Source of the DNA: an uncultured Synechococcus sp.
GTDB lineage: Bacteria > Cyanobacteriota > Cyanobacteriia > PCC-6307 > Cyanobiaceae
Direction: 5' to 3'
DNA: 64,000 bases
Assembly (NCBI GenBank): GCA_949373155.1
Contig: CASICK010000009.1
Location: 1-64,000, forward strand
Shown: piece by piece, positions 44,717 through 53,992 of the stretch
How positions within the stretch are numbered: position 1 is the stretch's first letter
How the letters are laid out: each line of letters starts with the position of its first letter
Translations under genes and position numbers: made by a program
The notes under the pieces: model-generated
Database searches by the model: none
The model's input: only the letters and a program-made list of their open reading frames with translations
Told to the model about the DNA's origin: nothing

Positions 44717-44980
44717 TTGAATCAAGCTAGTATCCGTCGATTTATATTTACTTTAATTACTGGCTATTTAGCGATTTTTGGTGTTCAGCAGATCCCCTAT
44801 GAATTTCCGAATCAATGGGCTGTATTGATTCCGGTTTTGATTGTTGTTTACATCATCACTGTTTGGCTGGACGGAGTTTTTTTTAAGGATGATGAATCAC
44901 TTGATAAACAGCCTGCTGCTATGAGAAACGTGAAGAGCAAGAAATCGTCGAGAAAATCCAATGGATTTGGAGATTCTTAG
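44717..44980 (+). CDS. Small two-helix membrane protein
   Basis: An 87-residue protein with two hydrophobic segments: about 8-24 (RFIFTLITGYLAIFGVQQ) and 33-53 (WAVLIPVLIVVYIITVWL). A hydrophilic Lys/Ser-rich C-terminal tail follows. It starts at TTG 44717; no ATG is available before the membrane segments and the ribosome site is poor. The function is unknown; the size and layout resemble photosynthesis- or envelope-associated small proteins, but there is no specific match. Confidence 0.5.
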   Translation: MNQASIRRFIFTLITGYLAIFGVQQIPYEFPNQWAVLIPVLIVVYIITVWLDGVFFKDDESLDKQPAAMRNVKSKKSSRKSNGFGDS

Positions 44981-45091
44981 AATCGTTTTCTGCCCTGGCC
45001 TTATGCTTTTTCGAAGAGGCTGATTGCTTAGCGTTTGTTTTATGTTGACTGCTTGATTGTCATCGCTGTCAATCTATTGCGGGTTGACGAT

Positions 45092-45127
45092 GAGTCCCTT
45101 GAGTCCCTTGAGGTCCTTGAGGTTCTT
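45092..45127. repeat. Four-copy 9-nt tandem repeat
   Basis: Four adjacent units: GAGTCCCTT twice, then GAGGTCCTT and GAGGTTCTT, with progressive substitutions. It lies in noncoding DNA downstream of rpsD. Likely a small microsatellite-type expansion. Confidence 0.7.
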
Positions 45128-45216
45128 GTGTACAACCTTGAATACCTCTCGCTTTGATAACTGCGTGATCTTTGCCTGTAGAAGTGGCGTGATTGCCTTT
45201 TTTTGGACGTCTGGTC

Positions 45217-45256
45217 AAAAAAAATCCTGTTGGCTTGATTTCCAAGGCCAACAGGA
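45217..45256 (-). terminator. Intrinsic terminator of rpsD
   Basis: On the minus strand TCCTGTTGGC pairs perfectly with GCCAACAGGA across a 12-nt loop, followed by eight T (complement of 45217-45224). It lies about 50 nt after the rpsD stop. Confidence 0.9.
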
Positions 45257-45304
45257 ATTGAGATGGACTGAGCACAATCCCAGATCGAAATCCGGGATTG
45301 AAAA

Positions 45305-45913
45305 TCAGACCTTTCTGGAGTAGTACTCCACCACCAGTAGTTCGTTGATCTCAAGGGCGACCCATTCGCGTTCAGCGCGGCCAATCACTTTGGCGCTGAG
45401 CTTGGGCTTATCGAGTTCAAGGTGGGGAGGCACGTTGGCCAATCCTGGGAATTGCAGATTCGCTTCGGCAAGCAGCTTGCTGCACTTGCGTTCGCGAATG
45501 GCGATCACATCACCAGATTTGCACTGATAACTGGCGATGTCGGTGACCCGTCCGTTCACGGTGACGTGACCATGATTCACCAGTTGCCGTGCGCCGGGCA
45601 CGGTTGGGCCAAATCCAATTCGGAAACAAACATTGTCGAGACGATTCTCGAGCAGTTTGAGCAAGTTGGTTCCTGTTGAACCTTCCTGAGCACGCGCTTT
45701 CTTCACGTAGCGCACGAGTTGGCGTTCAGAGACGCCGTAATTGAAGCGAAGCTTTTGCTTTTCTTCTAAGCGGATTGCGTATTCGGAGCGCTTGCGACGG
45801 GCTTGGCCGTGCTGACCGGGTGGATAGGACCGTTTGGCGGCCTTCCGGGTGAGACCAGGTAGGTCTCCCAAGCGCCGCGTGATCCTCAGACGAGGGCCGC
45901 GGTATCTGGACAT
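45305..45913 (-). CDS. rpsD: 30S ribosomal protein S4
   Basis: Primary 16S rRNA-binding protein of the small subunit body. From ATG 45913 the protein has 202 residues and the S4 pattern: [43 protein letters not shown], then the S4 RNA-binding domain ([29 protein letters not shown]). Longer in-frame starts upstream lie in the yidD promoter region and are rejected. Divergent from yidD; it ends at a strong terminator. Confidence 0.97.
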   Translation of the reverse strand: MSRYRGPRLRITRRLGDLPGLTRKAAKRSYPPGQHGQARRKRSEYAIRLEEKQKLRFNYGVSERQLVRYVKKARAQEGSTGTNLLKLLENRLDNVCFRIGFGPTVPGARQLVNHGHVTVNGRVTDIASYQCKSGDVIAIRERKCSKLLAEANLQFPGLANVPPHLELDKPKLSAKVIGRAEREWVALEINELLVVEYYSRKV

Positions 45914-45992
45914 AGGAAAGAAGAGATGAAATGGGTTCGCGCTTAAGCGAGAATCCGTCATGCTGGGTTTGTGGCCCGCACCGCGGAATCGC

Positions 45993-46259
45993 ATGCACGA
46001 ATCAACCATCTTATCTGCCGGCAGCACCAATCCTTTTAATCGTTTTGTAAGCGCGTTATTGCTTGCGCTGATCAGCTTTTATCGCCGTTGGATTTCACCC
46101 ATGATCGGCCCTCGCTGTCGGTTCATTCCAACCTGCAGTGCCTATGGTCTCGAGGCGATTGAGCGCCATGGACCTTGGCGTGGCGGTTGGTTGACCCTGC
46201 GCCGCTTGCTGCGCTGCCATCCCTTCACCCCCTGTGGTTGTGACCCTGTCCCCGACTGA
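45993..46259 (+). CDS. yidD: Membrane protein insertion efficiency factor YidD
   Basis: Small amphipathic membrane-associated protein that assists YidC-dependent insertion. The 88-residue product has the diagnostic [20 protein letters not shown] and [15 protein letters not shown], followed by [16 protein letters not shown] 45993 is the first good start after the divergent rpsD promoter; the first ~16 residues are variable. The next gene starts inside it with a 26-nt overlap. Confidence 0.92.
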   Translation: MHESTILSAGSTNPFNRFVSALLLALISFYRRWISPMIGPRCRFIPTCSAYGLEAIERHGPWRGGWLTLRRLLRCHPFTPCGCDPVPD

Positions 46260-46560
46260 TTCTCGGCGATTGTTGCTTTACAGCAGAACAGGCTGCTGTC
46301 TTTGTGAGGGGCTGGAACAGCGCTTGCGTGACCTCAACCTTGAACAAGACATTCATCCCCTGAAACTCGTTGTGGTGGATATCGACACCCCCGACTGTGC
46401 AGCTCCCTTGCGAGCCCGTTATGACCTTGAGGTGCCCGTTTTGGTCTTGGGGGACACAGAGCTTCCGCGTGTGTCCCCCAGACTGAATGGGGATGGATTA
46501 CGCCATTGGTTGCAGAAGGTTTGCGCCAATGTTTGCGCCAAGGAGCCAGCTTCGGATTAG
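46234..46560 (+). CDS. Glutaredoxin-like protein (DUF836 type)
   Basis: A 108-residue thioredoxin-fold protein with an N-terminal redox motif Cys21-Cys-Leu-Cys24 in [18 protein letters not shown], then [10 protein letters not shown] and the cis-Pro region [12 protein letters not shown]. The family is annotated as glutaredoxin-like; substrates are unknown. It begins with GTG 46234, or with one of the next GTG codons, inside the yidD 3' end. murE follows 25 nt downstream. Confidence 0.82.
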   Translation: MVVTLSPTDSRRLLLYSRTGCCLCEGLEQRLRDLNLEQDIHPLKLVVVDIDTPDCAAPLRARYDLEVPVLVLGDTELPRVSPRLNGDGLRHWLQKVCANVCAKEPASD

Positions 46561-46585
46561 AAAACCCATCTGTGGTGACTCTGCG

Positions 46586-48094
46586 ATGACCCAGACACTC
46601 CACGCCTTGCTGCATTCGGTGGGTTTGCCAGTGCCTCTGGGCTTGGCTGATGCCGTGATCGAATCGATCACCTGTGATTCTCGGTGCGTGGCCGCTGGAA
46701 GTGTCTTCATCGGTCTTCCGGGTGGGCGTGTTGATGGAGGCAGCTTTTGGCCTAAGGCTCTTGAGGATGGGGCTGCAGTGGTCCTGATTGGCTCAGCAGC
46801 AGCAGCGGCTCAGCCTCCTGAACAGAGTGACGCTGTGGTGGTTGTGCCCGATCCCGTTGCGCACTGGGCAGGAGAGTTGGCAGCAGCTTTTTGGAATCAC
46901 CCCAGTAATCGCATCGGTTTGATTGGGGTCACGGGCACCAACGGCAAAACCACCACCACCCATCTGATTGAACATTTGAGTTCGGCCTGTGGACGTCCTT
47001 CCGCCCTGTTTGGAACGCTTCTGAATCGCTGGCCTGGCCACAGCGTGACTGCAACACACACCACAGCCGTGGCAGACCGGCTCCAGGCTCAGCTTGCTGA
47101 GGCGTCTGCCGCTGGCGCGCAGTTAACGGCGATGGAGGTGAGCTCCCACGCTCTTGATCAGCATCGGGTGGCTGGATGCCGTTTTTCCGGCGCTGTGTTT
47201 ACCAATCTCACCCAGGACCATCTCGACTACCACAAGACAATGGCCTCGTATTTCGAAGCCAAAGCTCGATTGTTTGCACCACCTCTGGTGGCAGATCATG
47301 GCGCCCAATTTGTGGTCAATGTGGATGATCCTTGGGGTAAACAACTTGCGGAGCGGTTGGGAGATCGCTGCTGGCGGAGTTCGTTGTCTACGGGTTCAGC
47401 GCAGGCAGAATTGACGATGTCAGATTTGGTGATGGGCTCTTCTGGGGTTGAAGGGCGCCTTTCCAGTCCTCTGGGTGAGGGTTCGTTCCACTCCCCACTG
47501 CTGGGTCGCTTCAATGTGATGAACCTGTTGCAGGCGGTTGGGGTCTTACTTCAGCAGGGTCTCCCTTTGGAGTCTCTTCTCAAAGCCATTAGCACCTTCA
47601 GGGGTGTTCCTGGTCGGATGGAACGGGTTGTTGTGGACGCAGAGGAGAGAGATCTGCCCACGGTCTTGGTGGATTACGCCCACACTCCTGATGGTTTAAG
47701 CAGTGCACTGAAGGCGTGTCGCCCCTTCGCGGACGGCAAACTGATTTGTGTGTTCGGTTGTGGTGGTGATAGGGATCGAGGCAAGCGTCCACAGATGGCT
47801 GCGATTGCGGCAGAGATTGCTGATTGTGTGGTGGTGACCTCTGATAATCCACGCACGGAAGATCCTCAACAAATCCTGGATGATGTTGTGAAGGGGATTC
47901 CTAGCAGTACTAATTTCGTTGTGACAATGGATCGCGCTGAAGCCATTTCTGGTGCGATTCAAGGCGCAGGGTCTCAAGATCTTGTTCTCATTGCTGGAAA
48001 GGGGCATGAGGATTATCAAATTCTGGGGACCCAAAAAGTTCATTTTGATGACCGTGAACAGGCTTTGAAGGCTCTGAATGACAAGCTCACTTAA
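46586..48094 (+). CDS. murE: UDP-MurNAc-tripeptide synthetase (MurE)
   Basis: Adds meso-diaminopimelate to UDP-MurNAc-L-Ala-D-Glu in peptidoglycan synthesis. From ATG 46586 the protein has 502 residues. It has the ATP loop [18 protein letters not shown], the carbamylated-Lys region [18 protein letters not shown], and the DNPR motif ([10 protein letters not shown]) that marks meso-DAP specificity. It follows the glutaredoxin-like gene on the same strand. Complete. Confidence 0.96.
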   Translation: MTQTLHALLHSVGLPVPLGLADAVIESITCDSRCVAAGSVFIGLPGGRVDGGSFWPKALEDGAAVVLIGSAAAAAQPPEQSDAVVVVPDPVAHWAGELAAAFWNHPSNRIGLIGVTGTNGKTTTTHLIEHLSSACGRPSALFGTLLNRWPGHSVTATHTTAVADRLQAQLAEASAAGAQLTAMEVSSHALDQHRVAGCRFSGAVFTNLTQDHLDYHKTMASYFEAKARLFAPPLVADHGAQFVVNVDDPWGKQLAERLGDRCWRSSLSTGSAQAELTMSDLVMGSSGVEGRLSSPLGEGSFHSPLLGRFNVMNLLQAVGVLLQQGLPLESLLKAISTFRGVPGRMERVVVDAEERDLPTVLVDYAHTPDGLSSALKACRPFADGKLICVFGCGGDRDRGKRPQMAAIAAEIADCVVVTSDNPRTEDPQQILDDVVKGIPSSTNFVVTMDRAEAISGAIQGAGSQDLVLIAGKGHEDYQILGTQKVHFDDREQALKALNDKLT

Positions 48095-48209
48095 TAAATT
48101 CCTTACTTGTATAAGGATAAAAAGCTCCTCCAAAAAATTGAGAATATCTATAGCTGTGTTGTTCTTTTGCTGCTCTAACTGCCTTGTTTTGATCTCTGCA
48201 GGGGCTTAA

Positions 48210-49454
48210 TCATGAGCATGTCAGCTCTTCCAGAGCAGCCACCAATCGCCTGAGTTCATTTGCTTCGGTGGTGATGTGGGTACAGGCTCTTAGGCAGATG
48301 GGCTCTTCCAAGTTGCGGATCCAAATTCCTTTGCTGCCGAGAATTTGAACGATCTCAGCTGGAGTTCGCCCAGATTGATTGTTGAGTTGGAAGCTCACCA
48401 AGCCTGCGGGTGGTTCCCCTTCGAGCAAGGGAGTGGTTCCAGAATGCTCATTCAGTTCTCTCCAGAGTTCACTGCTCAAGGATTGGATGGTTTGGAGACG
48501 CTCTTGCTCGTTTCCCTCTTTTGCTATCAAGCTCAATGATTGACGAAGCCCTGCCATGAGTGGCACACAGCTCGTCGCGATTTCAAAGCGTCGGCTGTCG
48601 TGGTGAAAGGGGTCTGGATCATTGATGACGGCACGTGTTTCATCGCGCAGGCTGCGCCATCCAATCAGAGTTGGGTTGGCTTGATTGAGGATTCTTTCTG
48701 ACAAGGCCACGCCTCCAAGTCCCTCGGGTCCGCAGGCCCATTTGTGCCCAGTAAATGCATAAATATCAGCCGCCTGCGCTGCTGCTTCCACAGGAACTTG
48801 ACCCATGCTTTGGGCTGCATCCACGAGCAGAAATGGTTGCTGAGGATGGTGACGAAGCAGGTCTGCCACCGCAGGGATTGGCATCAGCTGTCCGGTGTTC
48901 CAAAGCAGATGGGATAGCACCACCACTTTGGTGCGTGGTTGTAGAGAGTCCTCTAAGGCTTGAAGGACTCCTGCATCGGTGTTGTGTTGCCCCTCAAGTC
49001 CTTGCCTGAATTGTTGAACAGGAAGGTTGTCAACCTCCAGGTGCTCTCGTCTGGCAAGTTCATGGCACGCGGCGACGACTCCTGGGTGCTCACAATCACT
49101 GATTAAGAGTCGATCACCGGCTTTGAAGGGAAGTCCCCAAAGCGGTAGAACGCAGCCGCTGGTTACGTTTTCGGTGAGTGCGAGGCGATGGGGTGCCACA
49201 CCGCATAAACGACCGAGCAACGCACGAGTTTTGTTGGTTTCCGCGCTGATATACGGCCATACATCCGTTGTGAAGGGTCCCAGTTCTTGGATGCGCTGCC
49301 AGCTTGTGGTCATGGCCTCCAACGAAGACGATGGCAACGGGCCCTGACCGCCGTAGTTGAAGTAAGTCTTGTTGGTCAGTGCAGGACAGAGATCGCGGAG
49401 ATTATTCCTGTTTGCGTGGGTCAAGGTGATCTTCCGTGAGGTTTCTGGCTTCAT
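48210..49454 (-). CDS. Class V aminotransferase, cysteine desulfurase/lyase-like
   Basis: PLP enzyme of 414 residues related to NifS/SufS and to the cyanobacterial cyst(e)ine lyase C-DES. It shows Asp212 (LLVDAAQSMGQVPVE) and the PLP lysine 238 in FTGHKWACGPEGLGG. ENVTSGCVLPLWGLPF and CEHPGVVAACHELARRE lie in the N-terminal half. A catalytic Cys loop of the SufS type is not evident, which favours a C-DES-like lyase over a true desulfurase. Convergent with murE, about 115 nt apart. Confidence 0.85.
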   Translation of the reverse strand: MKPETSRKITLTHANRNNLRDLCPALTNKTYFNYGGQGPLPSSSLEAMTTSWQRIQELGPFTTDVWPYISAETNKTRALLGRLCGVAPHRLALTENVTSGCVLPLWGLPFKAGDRLLISDCEHPGVVAACHELARREHLEVDNLPVQQFRQGLEGQHNTDAGVLQALEDSLQPRTKVVVLSHLLWNTGQLMPIPAVADLLRHHPQQPFLLVDAAQSMGQVPVEAAAQAADIYAFTGHKWACGPEGLGGVALSERILNQANPTLIGWRSLRDETRAVINDPDPFHHDSRRFEIATSCVPLMAGLRQSLSLIAKEGNEQERLQTIQSLSSELWRELNEHSGTTPLLEGEPPAGLVSFQLNNQSGRTPAEIVQILGSKGIWIRNLEEPICLRACTHITTEANELRRLVAALEELTCS

Positions 49455-49561
49455 CGTCAAAACACTTGGTAGCTACCAAATGCAGCGTGGTGTGCCTTGT
49501 GATGGTCAATCTCACGTTGGCAAAAAAAAGTAGTAAGAGCCAGGCTTATGGCTTGTCCCAG

Positions 49562-49783
49562 ATGACAAATCCCCCAACCCCGGATGAATTCTTACAAATA
49601 AGGAGATGCTGGGGCTGGAGTGAGAACGGCGGCAAGCTCGCCTTCGGTGAGCATTATGAGCAGGTAAAGAATCGCAAAATGACTCGCCAGTTTTTGCATC
49701 ACATCATCCTTAGTTGTTGCCGCTGGATTGCCTTTAAGGGCAATCCAAAAATTATTAGCAAGCTTTTCAGCCTGAATCAGTAG
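49562..49783 (+). CDS. Small hypothetical, 73 residues
   Basis: Reads MTNPPTPDEFLQIRRCWGWS, then ENGGKLAFGEHYEQVKNRKM and a hydrophobic HHIILSCCRWIAFKG helix with a basic tail. The first half looks like a folded small domain. No family recognised and no clear ribosome site. A longer frame from 49436 is not convincing because it overlaps the start region of the divergent aminotransferase. Confidence 0.4.
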   Translation: MTNPPTPDEFLQIRRCWGWSENGGKLAFGEHYEQVKNRKMTRQFLHHIILSCCRWIAFKGNPKIISKLFSLNQ

Positions 49784-50017
49784 ATGGTCGTTGAATTATG
49801 CCTAATTCACTCATTCACGATCAGTCTCTGTCACAAGCTAAACGTGTTATTTATATCCAATGTGAATAGGAGTTTGGTGAGCTGACGGCAGCAAGTTAGG
49901 ACTAGTTACTGTTGATTGTCGCAATGCGATGAGCCGGGATCAAAACAGGAGATATACTGTTGCCCCAGACACCGCGTACTGCGCTGGTGGCTTTTACCTC
50001 GCTGAAGGTGCTCAAGC

Positions 50018-50374
50018 ATGATGAACCCCTACGTCTTGTATCTGTTCACCCTGCCCGTTGATGAGCCTGAGACCTGTTCAAAGGTGAGAGATTTTGTCTT
50101 AACGCTTACGAAGGCACAGCAGGCAACTATTGAGTATGTGGCACTACGTACTGACGATGGAAAGCTCACAGAGCTTGCTCAAAAGTTGAATGTTGATAGT
50201 GCCCCGACGTTGGTTGTTACGCACGAAAGCGTTTCTTGTGAGCTTGATGCTGATGGTGATGAAGATTGTGACTATGTAGAAAAACCAGTTGAACGCTTCG
50301 TTGGAGTCCAAGCAATCACGGAGCACCTTGAAGTGACGATTGAAAGCTATACATATGCAAATCCACCTGAATAA
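50018..50374 (+). CDS. Thioredoxin-fold-like protein of unknown function
   Basis: A 118-residue protein whose layout (VLYLFTLPVDEPETCSKVRD, IEYVALRTDDGKLTELAQKL, then NVDSAPTLVVTHE with a cis-Pro position) fits a thioredoxin or KaiB-like fold. It lacks a CxxC pair. An acidic insertion (ELDADGDEDCDYVEKP) follows. I do not assign it to KaiB because the conserved KaiB strand and PVRRIIGDL element are missing. A GAGATATACT stretch about 70 nt upstream may contain its promoter -10. Confidence 0.55.
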   Translation: MMNPYVLYLFTLPVDEPETCSKVRDFVLTLTKAQQATIEYVALRTDDGKLTELAQKLNVDSAPTLVVTHESVSCELDADGDEDCDYVEKPVERFVGVQAITEHLEVTIESYTYANPPE

Positions 50375-50490
50375 TCCACAACAGCATCATTGATGTCATC
50401 AGGTCATTCATCTGATCGGTAACACGATACGTAAACGGGCCTGATGATGCCATCTCTAGTTTCACAAGTTTAAAAACAGCAGAACATGAT

Positions 50491-50649
50491 GTGGTTTTGC
50501 ATATTGTTCCTGGAATCATTTGTTGTGTGCAGTTATTTTCCAAAGAGTTTCCGTCTGGTCAACGCGCAACGGCTGAGGTAGCCCTCTTTTTGCGCGAAGG
50601 ATTCGCTGCTCCCAATGAATCCTCAGTGAGTGGCTTGAGTGAGAGCTAG
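50491..50649 (+). CDS. Candidate small protein, about 40-52 residues
   Basis: The frame has good protein character: VQLFSKEFPSGQRATAEVAL, then FLREGFAAPNESS. Possible starts are GTG 50491 (52 residues) or GTG 50527 (40 residues). The frame stays open upstream to about 50418 without an ATG. Its end overlaps the convergent membrane protein gene by 27 nt. No family recognised; a decayed longer gene is an alternative. Confidence 0.33.
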   Translation: MVLHIVPGIICCVQLFSKEFPSGQRATAEVALFLREGFAAPNESSVSGLSES

Positions 50650-51360
50650 GAGAAGAAGACTAGTCATTGATGCGGCTCCAGCCACAAACCAACCAAGTCG
50701 CGTGCGATTTACGGCCGGTAGTTCTTCTCGGAAGACGGCCATGAGCAATCCCCCTCCAAGATATGCCGTGGCGATGGCGAGATGGAGGTCAGCCACTGGG
50801 TGGAGGAGTGCTGCATGCAAAAGCCCCAGGGCCAGGGCAGCTGTTCCCAACCAGCGCATACGTGTTCGGAAGATTGCGGGATGCTGGGCGGCCATGGTCC
50901 GATCGGCTAGGAGGACATGGGCGCTAATGGCGATGGTGAACAAGATTCCATAGGCCAAGCCGGTGCTGATCAGGGAGGGAAGGGAATAGGCATAGAGATA
51001 GCTGATCGCTGCGAAATGAAGAGTGTGCAGTGATCCCGCAATCCTTCCAGCCGGTCGCTCATGGGTCGCGAGCACATCAGTGCTGTACGTCACGATGATT
51101 CCAGCTAGAGCGATGAGAAATAGCAATGCTTCTGTGATTGGGGTAGGGGCGAAACTTTCCATCCCAGGGGCTTCCGATAAGGCTTGGCCATGACTGGCCA
51201 GTTCTGGCAATAAATGCACAAATACATAGGCAATTCCCGCCCCACCTCCAAAGGAGGCCCAGCGCATCTGCTCTCGATCAGGTCGATTTGCCACCTTATC
51301 TGCCAGCCAATGCGCAGAGGCGATCGCTATTACGCACAGAATGGAAGAGATCCAGAGCAT
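50623..51360 (-). CDS. Multi-pass membrane protein, ZIP-like
   Basis: A 245-residue protein with about eight hydrophobic segments. The second helix contains AYVFVHLLPELASHG, similar to the HxxPE metal-binding helix of ZIP divalent-metal transporters. Later His residues (LHFAAISYLYAY, SAHVLLAD, LLHAALLHPVADLH) could add ligands. The overall pattern is only loosely ZIP; the function is inferred weakly. No neighbour supports a role. It is followed by the small candidate gene on the opposite strand. Confidence 0.6.
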   Translation of the reverse strand: MLWISSILCVIAIASAHWLADKVANRPDREQMRWASFGGGAGIAYVFVHLLPELASHGQALSEAPGMESFAPTPITEALLFLIALAGIIVTYSTDVLATHERPAGRIAGSLHTLHFAAISYLYAYSLPSLISTGLAYGILFTIAISAHVLLADRTMAAQHPAIFRTRMRWLGTAALALGLLHAALLHPVADLHLAIATAYLGGGLLMAVFREELPAVNRTRLGWFVAGAASMTSLLLLALTQATH

Positions 51361-51800
51361 CGCGATTAACCTCTGATTACTGATGCAGTGTGGCTGATCC
51401 GATGAACCTGCACAATCTTCCTGGTGCTATGGATCAACTCCATGGATATAAAGATTTTGACTAAGAGTAGATTGAATTTAGATGAATGTAATCAATCTGG
51501 CGCCATTAAGGCCCTAGCTAAGTTGGTTGAAGTTAGTTGCAGATTTAACATTCTTGAAGCACTGGGCTAAGACGGTGTTGCCATTCTCAATTAATTTTAA
51601 ACCAGTAGATTTGTTATAAAATATTTAATTACTAGCCAAGTTTGAATCGTAAATGATTTACTGCAATCTTTGAATAATTATCAGTAGGCTATTGCTTAAT
51701 CGACTTGCTTGGAAAAGATATAAGCATGCTTAAGTATTTTATATGGTTATGACTATTGAACCAAAAAAATTGCTAATCGTCTTTAAATTAAGCGATTGAT
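51361..51800. other. AT-rich gap between membrane gene and nfu
   Basis: About 440 nt, strongly AT-rich from 51590 to 51790. There are two very short plus-strand frames: ATG 51402 (20 codons) and TTG 51472 to 51570 (32 codons, beginning MNLDECNQSGAIKALAKLVE). Neither has a convincing ribosome site. No terminator or RNA gene is seen. Confidence 0.35.
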
Positions 51801-52046
51801 TCAAAGCACTTGGACAACTTCGCTCACTTCAGGAATCGATTCGCGCATCTTGCGTTCGATCCCCATTTTTAAAGTCATCGTGCTGCTGGGGCAGCTTCCG
51901 CAGGCGCCTTGCAAGCGAACTTTCACAATCGGGCCATCGATCTCCACCACTTCCACGTTGCCACCATCTGCCATCAGGAAGGGGCGCAGTTCATCGAGCA
52001 CCTTTTCCACGTTCTCGTTTGTGAGGGCCATGGTCTCGGTGCTCAT
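51801..52046 (-). CDS. NifU-type Fe-S scaffold (Nfu)
   Basis: Carries and delivers Fe-S clusters; in cyanobacteria it is the main scaffold for photosystem I. The 81-residue product is a single NifU C-terminal domain with [20 protein letters not shown] and the cluster-binding pair Cys49-x-x-Cys52 ([18 protein letters not shown]). ATG 52046, with MALTNE five codons later as an alternative start. Divergent from mqo. Confidence 0.93.
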   Translation of the reverse strand: MSTETMALTNENVEKVLDELRPFLMADGGNVEVVEIDGPIVKVRLQGACGSCPSSTMTLKMGIERKMRESIPEVSEVVQVL

Positions 52047-52130
52047 CGCTCGATTTTCGAATTGATCTGATTGTAGGCATTTTGCAGGCGCTCGGCCTCA
52101 TAGCCTGTTGGCAGCAGATCTGTTCGCCCC

Positions 52131-53609
52131 TTGGACCGCTACGACGTTGTGCTCGTGGGTGCTGGGATCATGAGTGCCACCCTGGCAACCCTCCTGCACG
52201 AACTCGATCCTGAGTTGCGGTTGTTGGTTGTGGAACGCTTAGAGGCACCAGCTTTAGAAAGCAGTGCTGCGGGAAATAACGCTGGTACGGGCCACGCCGC
52301 CAACTGTGAGCTCAATTACACGCCTCTTCTGGCTGATGGCACGGTTTCAACTGAGAAGCCGCTGGCGATCAATGCCAGCTTTGAGTGCAGCCTCGAGTTT
52401 TGGTCGTCCTTGTGTGAGCGGGGTTGTTTAGATCCTTCATGGTTCATCCATCGTGTGCCACACATCAGTTTTGTGTGGGGTGAGGGAGATGTGGCCTACC
52501 TGCGCCAGCGTTACGAGCAGATGAAAGCACTTCCTGCTTTTGCGGCGATGGAGTGGAGTCGTGACGAGGGTGAGCTGGCGTCGTGGATTCCGCTCGTGAT
52601 GGCTGGGCGTGATCCTCAAATGGCCGTTGCGGCAACCAGGATTGAGCGCGGTACAGACGTGGATTTCGGGGCTCTGTCTCGCTCCTTGTTTGTTCCCCTG
52701 CAAGCATCGGGGGCCCTTGATCTGGTGTTCGGCACTGCGGTCTCTGATCTCAATCGATGCGCAGAGGGGTGGGAGCTGCAATTGCGCGGCCCCTCCGGAC
52801 GCCGTGTCGTGACAACGCCCTTTGTGTTCCTCGGAGCCGGTGGTGGCGCCCTACCTCTCCTCCAGCGTTCGCGTATTCCTGAAGCGGCTGCTTATGCCGG
52901 TTTCCCGGTGAGCGGGCAATGGCTGGTTTGTAATGACCCGGATTTATCGGAGCATCACTTCGCCAAGGTGTATGGCAAAGCCAAGGTGGGGGCTCCGCCG
53001 ATGTCTGTGCCCCACCTCGACTCCCGTTGGATTGATGGCCGTCGCTCCCTGTTATTTGGGCCCTATGCCGGTTTCAGCAGCAAGTTTTTGAAGCAGGGGT
53101 CGTTGCTGGACCTTCCTCGCTCCGTGCGCTCTTCCAATGTTTTGCCGATGCTTCAGGTGGGGGTAAACAACATTCCCCTGGTTCGGTATCTCATCAATCA
53201 ACTGCGCCAGAGCAGCGACGATCGGATGGAGGCCTTAAAAGCTTTCCTTCCCACCGCTCGCGCGGACGATTGGACCTTGTCGGTGGCGGGTCAGCGCGTT
53301 CAGATCATCAAACGCACCCCCGCTGGAGGTCGTTTGCAATTGGGTACGGAAGTGGTGGCCTCCGCCGATGGGTCGTTGGCTGCATTGCTTGGTGCGTCTC
53401 CGGGGGCGAGCACCTCGGTCACGATCATGTTGGAAATTCTTCAACGCTGTTTTCCGGATCGATTGGCTTCCCAGGCGTGGCAGCAGCGATTACAAGCGTT
53501 ATTGCCGAGTTATGGCCAAGATCTCAATGCGGATGGGGAGCTTCTTAAACGTACGCGCGAACGGAATGATGCTCTCTTGGGGCTCGGCGAAACTGATCAG
53601 ACAAGGTAA
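52131..53609 (+). CDS. mqo: Malate:quinone oxidoreductase
   Basis: Peripheral-membrane FAD enzyme that oxidises malate to oxaloacetate and reduces quinone. The 492-residue protein has the FAD motif [51 protein letters not shown] and the C-terminal [17 protein letters not shown]. It starts at TTG 52131. The next plus-strand gene is lepA; the minus-strand pilin block lies between them. Confidence 0.95.
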   Translation: MDRYDVVLVGAGIMSATLATLLHELDPELRLLVVERLEAPALESSAAGNNAGTGHAANCELNYTPLLADGTVSTEKPLAINASFECSLEFWSSLCERGCLDPSWFIHRVPHISFVWGEGDVAYLRQRYEQMKALPAFAAMEWSRDEGELASWIPLVMAGRDPQMAVAATRIERGTDVDFGALSRSLFVPLQASGALDLVFGTAVSDLNRCAEGWELQLRGPSGRRVVTTPFVFLGAGGGALPLLQRSRIPEAAAYAGFPVSGQWLVCNDPDLSEHHFAKVYGKAKVGAPPMSVPHLDSRWIDGRRSLLFGPYAGFSSKFLKQGSLLDLPRSVRSSNVLPMLQVGVNNIPLVRYLINQLRQSSDDRMEALKAFLPTARADDWTLSVAGQRVQIIKRTPAGGRLQLGTEVVASADGSLAALLGASPGASTSVTIMLEILQRCFPDRLASQAWQQRLQALLPSYGQDLNADGELLKRTRERNDALLGLGETDQTR

Positions 53610-53648
53610 GGATTTGAGCCGGCCTTGGAAGCATCGATTAGTCGTTGA

Positions 53649-53987
53649 TTAGCCAGCGTGAGATGTTTGGCCTGTGAGATTCACTGTGATGACTCCTGCC
53701 GTGATTAAGGCAATCCCTACCAGTTGCCCAGGAGTTGGGATTTGCCTGTAAGCAAGGATCCCGACGATCATGATTGCCACGATGCCAATTCCACTCCAGA
53801 GGGCATAAGTAATGCCCAGTGGAATGGATTGAACAACGCGTGACAGCAATAGCATTGAGGTGCTGTAAGCAGCGAGCACCACCAATGATGGGATAGGACG
53901 ACTGAAGCCTTCGGATAAACGCAAGCAGGATGTTCCAATGACCTCCGCTGCTATCGCTAGGATAAGTTGAAGCCAAGTACCAGTCAT
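53649..53987 (-). CDS. Small multidrug resistance (SMR) transporter
   Basis: A 112-residue four-helix proton-coupled exporter. The essential Glu15 is present in LILAIAAEVIGTSCLRLSEG, with the family YALWSGIGIVAI and a final GVITVNL helix. Works as an antiparallel or parallel dimer. Substrates cannot be predicted (quaternary cations or guanidinium). It lies 5 nt downstream of the vWA pilin gene and is probably the last gene of that transcript. Confidence 0.9.
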   Translation of the reverse strand: MTGTWLQLILAIAAEVIGTSCLRLSEGFSRPIPSLVVLAAYSTSMLLLSRVVQSIPLGITYALWSGIGIVAIMIVGILAYRQIPTPGQLVGIALITAGVITVNLTGQTSHAG

Positions 53988-53992
53988 TACCG

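Larger units (their letters stand above)
44981..45304. other. Gap before rpsD terminator
   Basis: About 320 nt with no gene. It contains a 9-nt tandem repeat (45092-45127) and the strong minus-strand terminator of rpsD (45217-45256), both listed separately. Otherwise nothing is recognised. Confidence 0.5.

Noticed and set aside
50018..50374. KaiB assignment for the 118-residue protein
   Set aside because: The fold outline is similar, but the conserved KaiB C-terminal element is absent and an acidic insertion is present.
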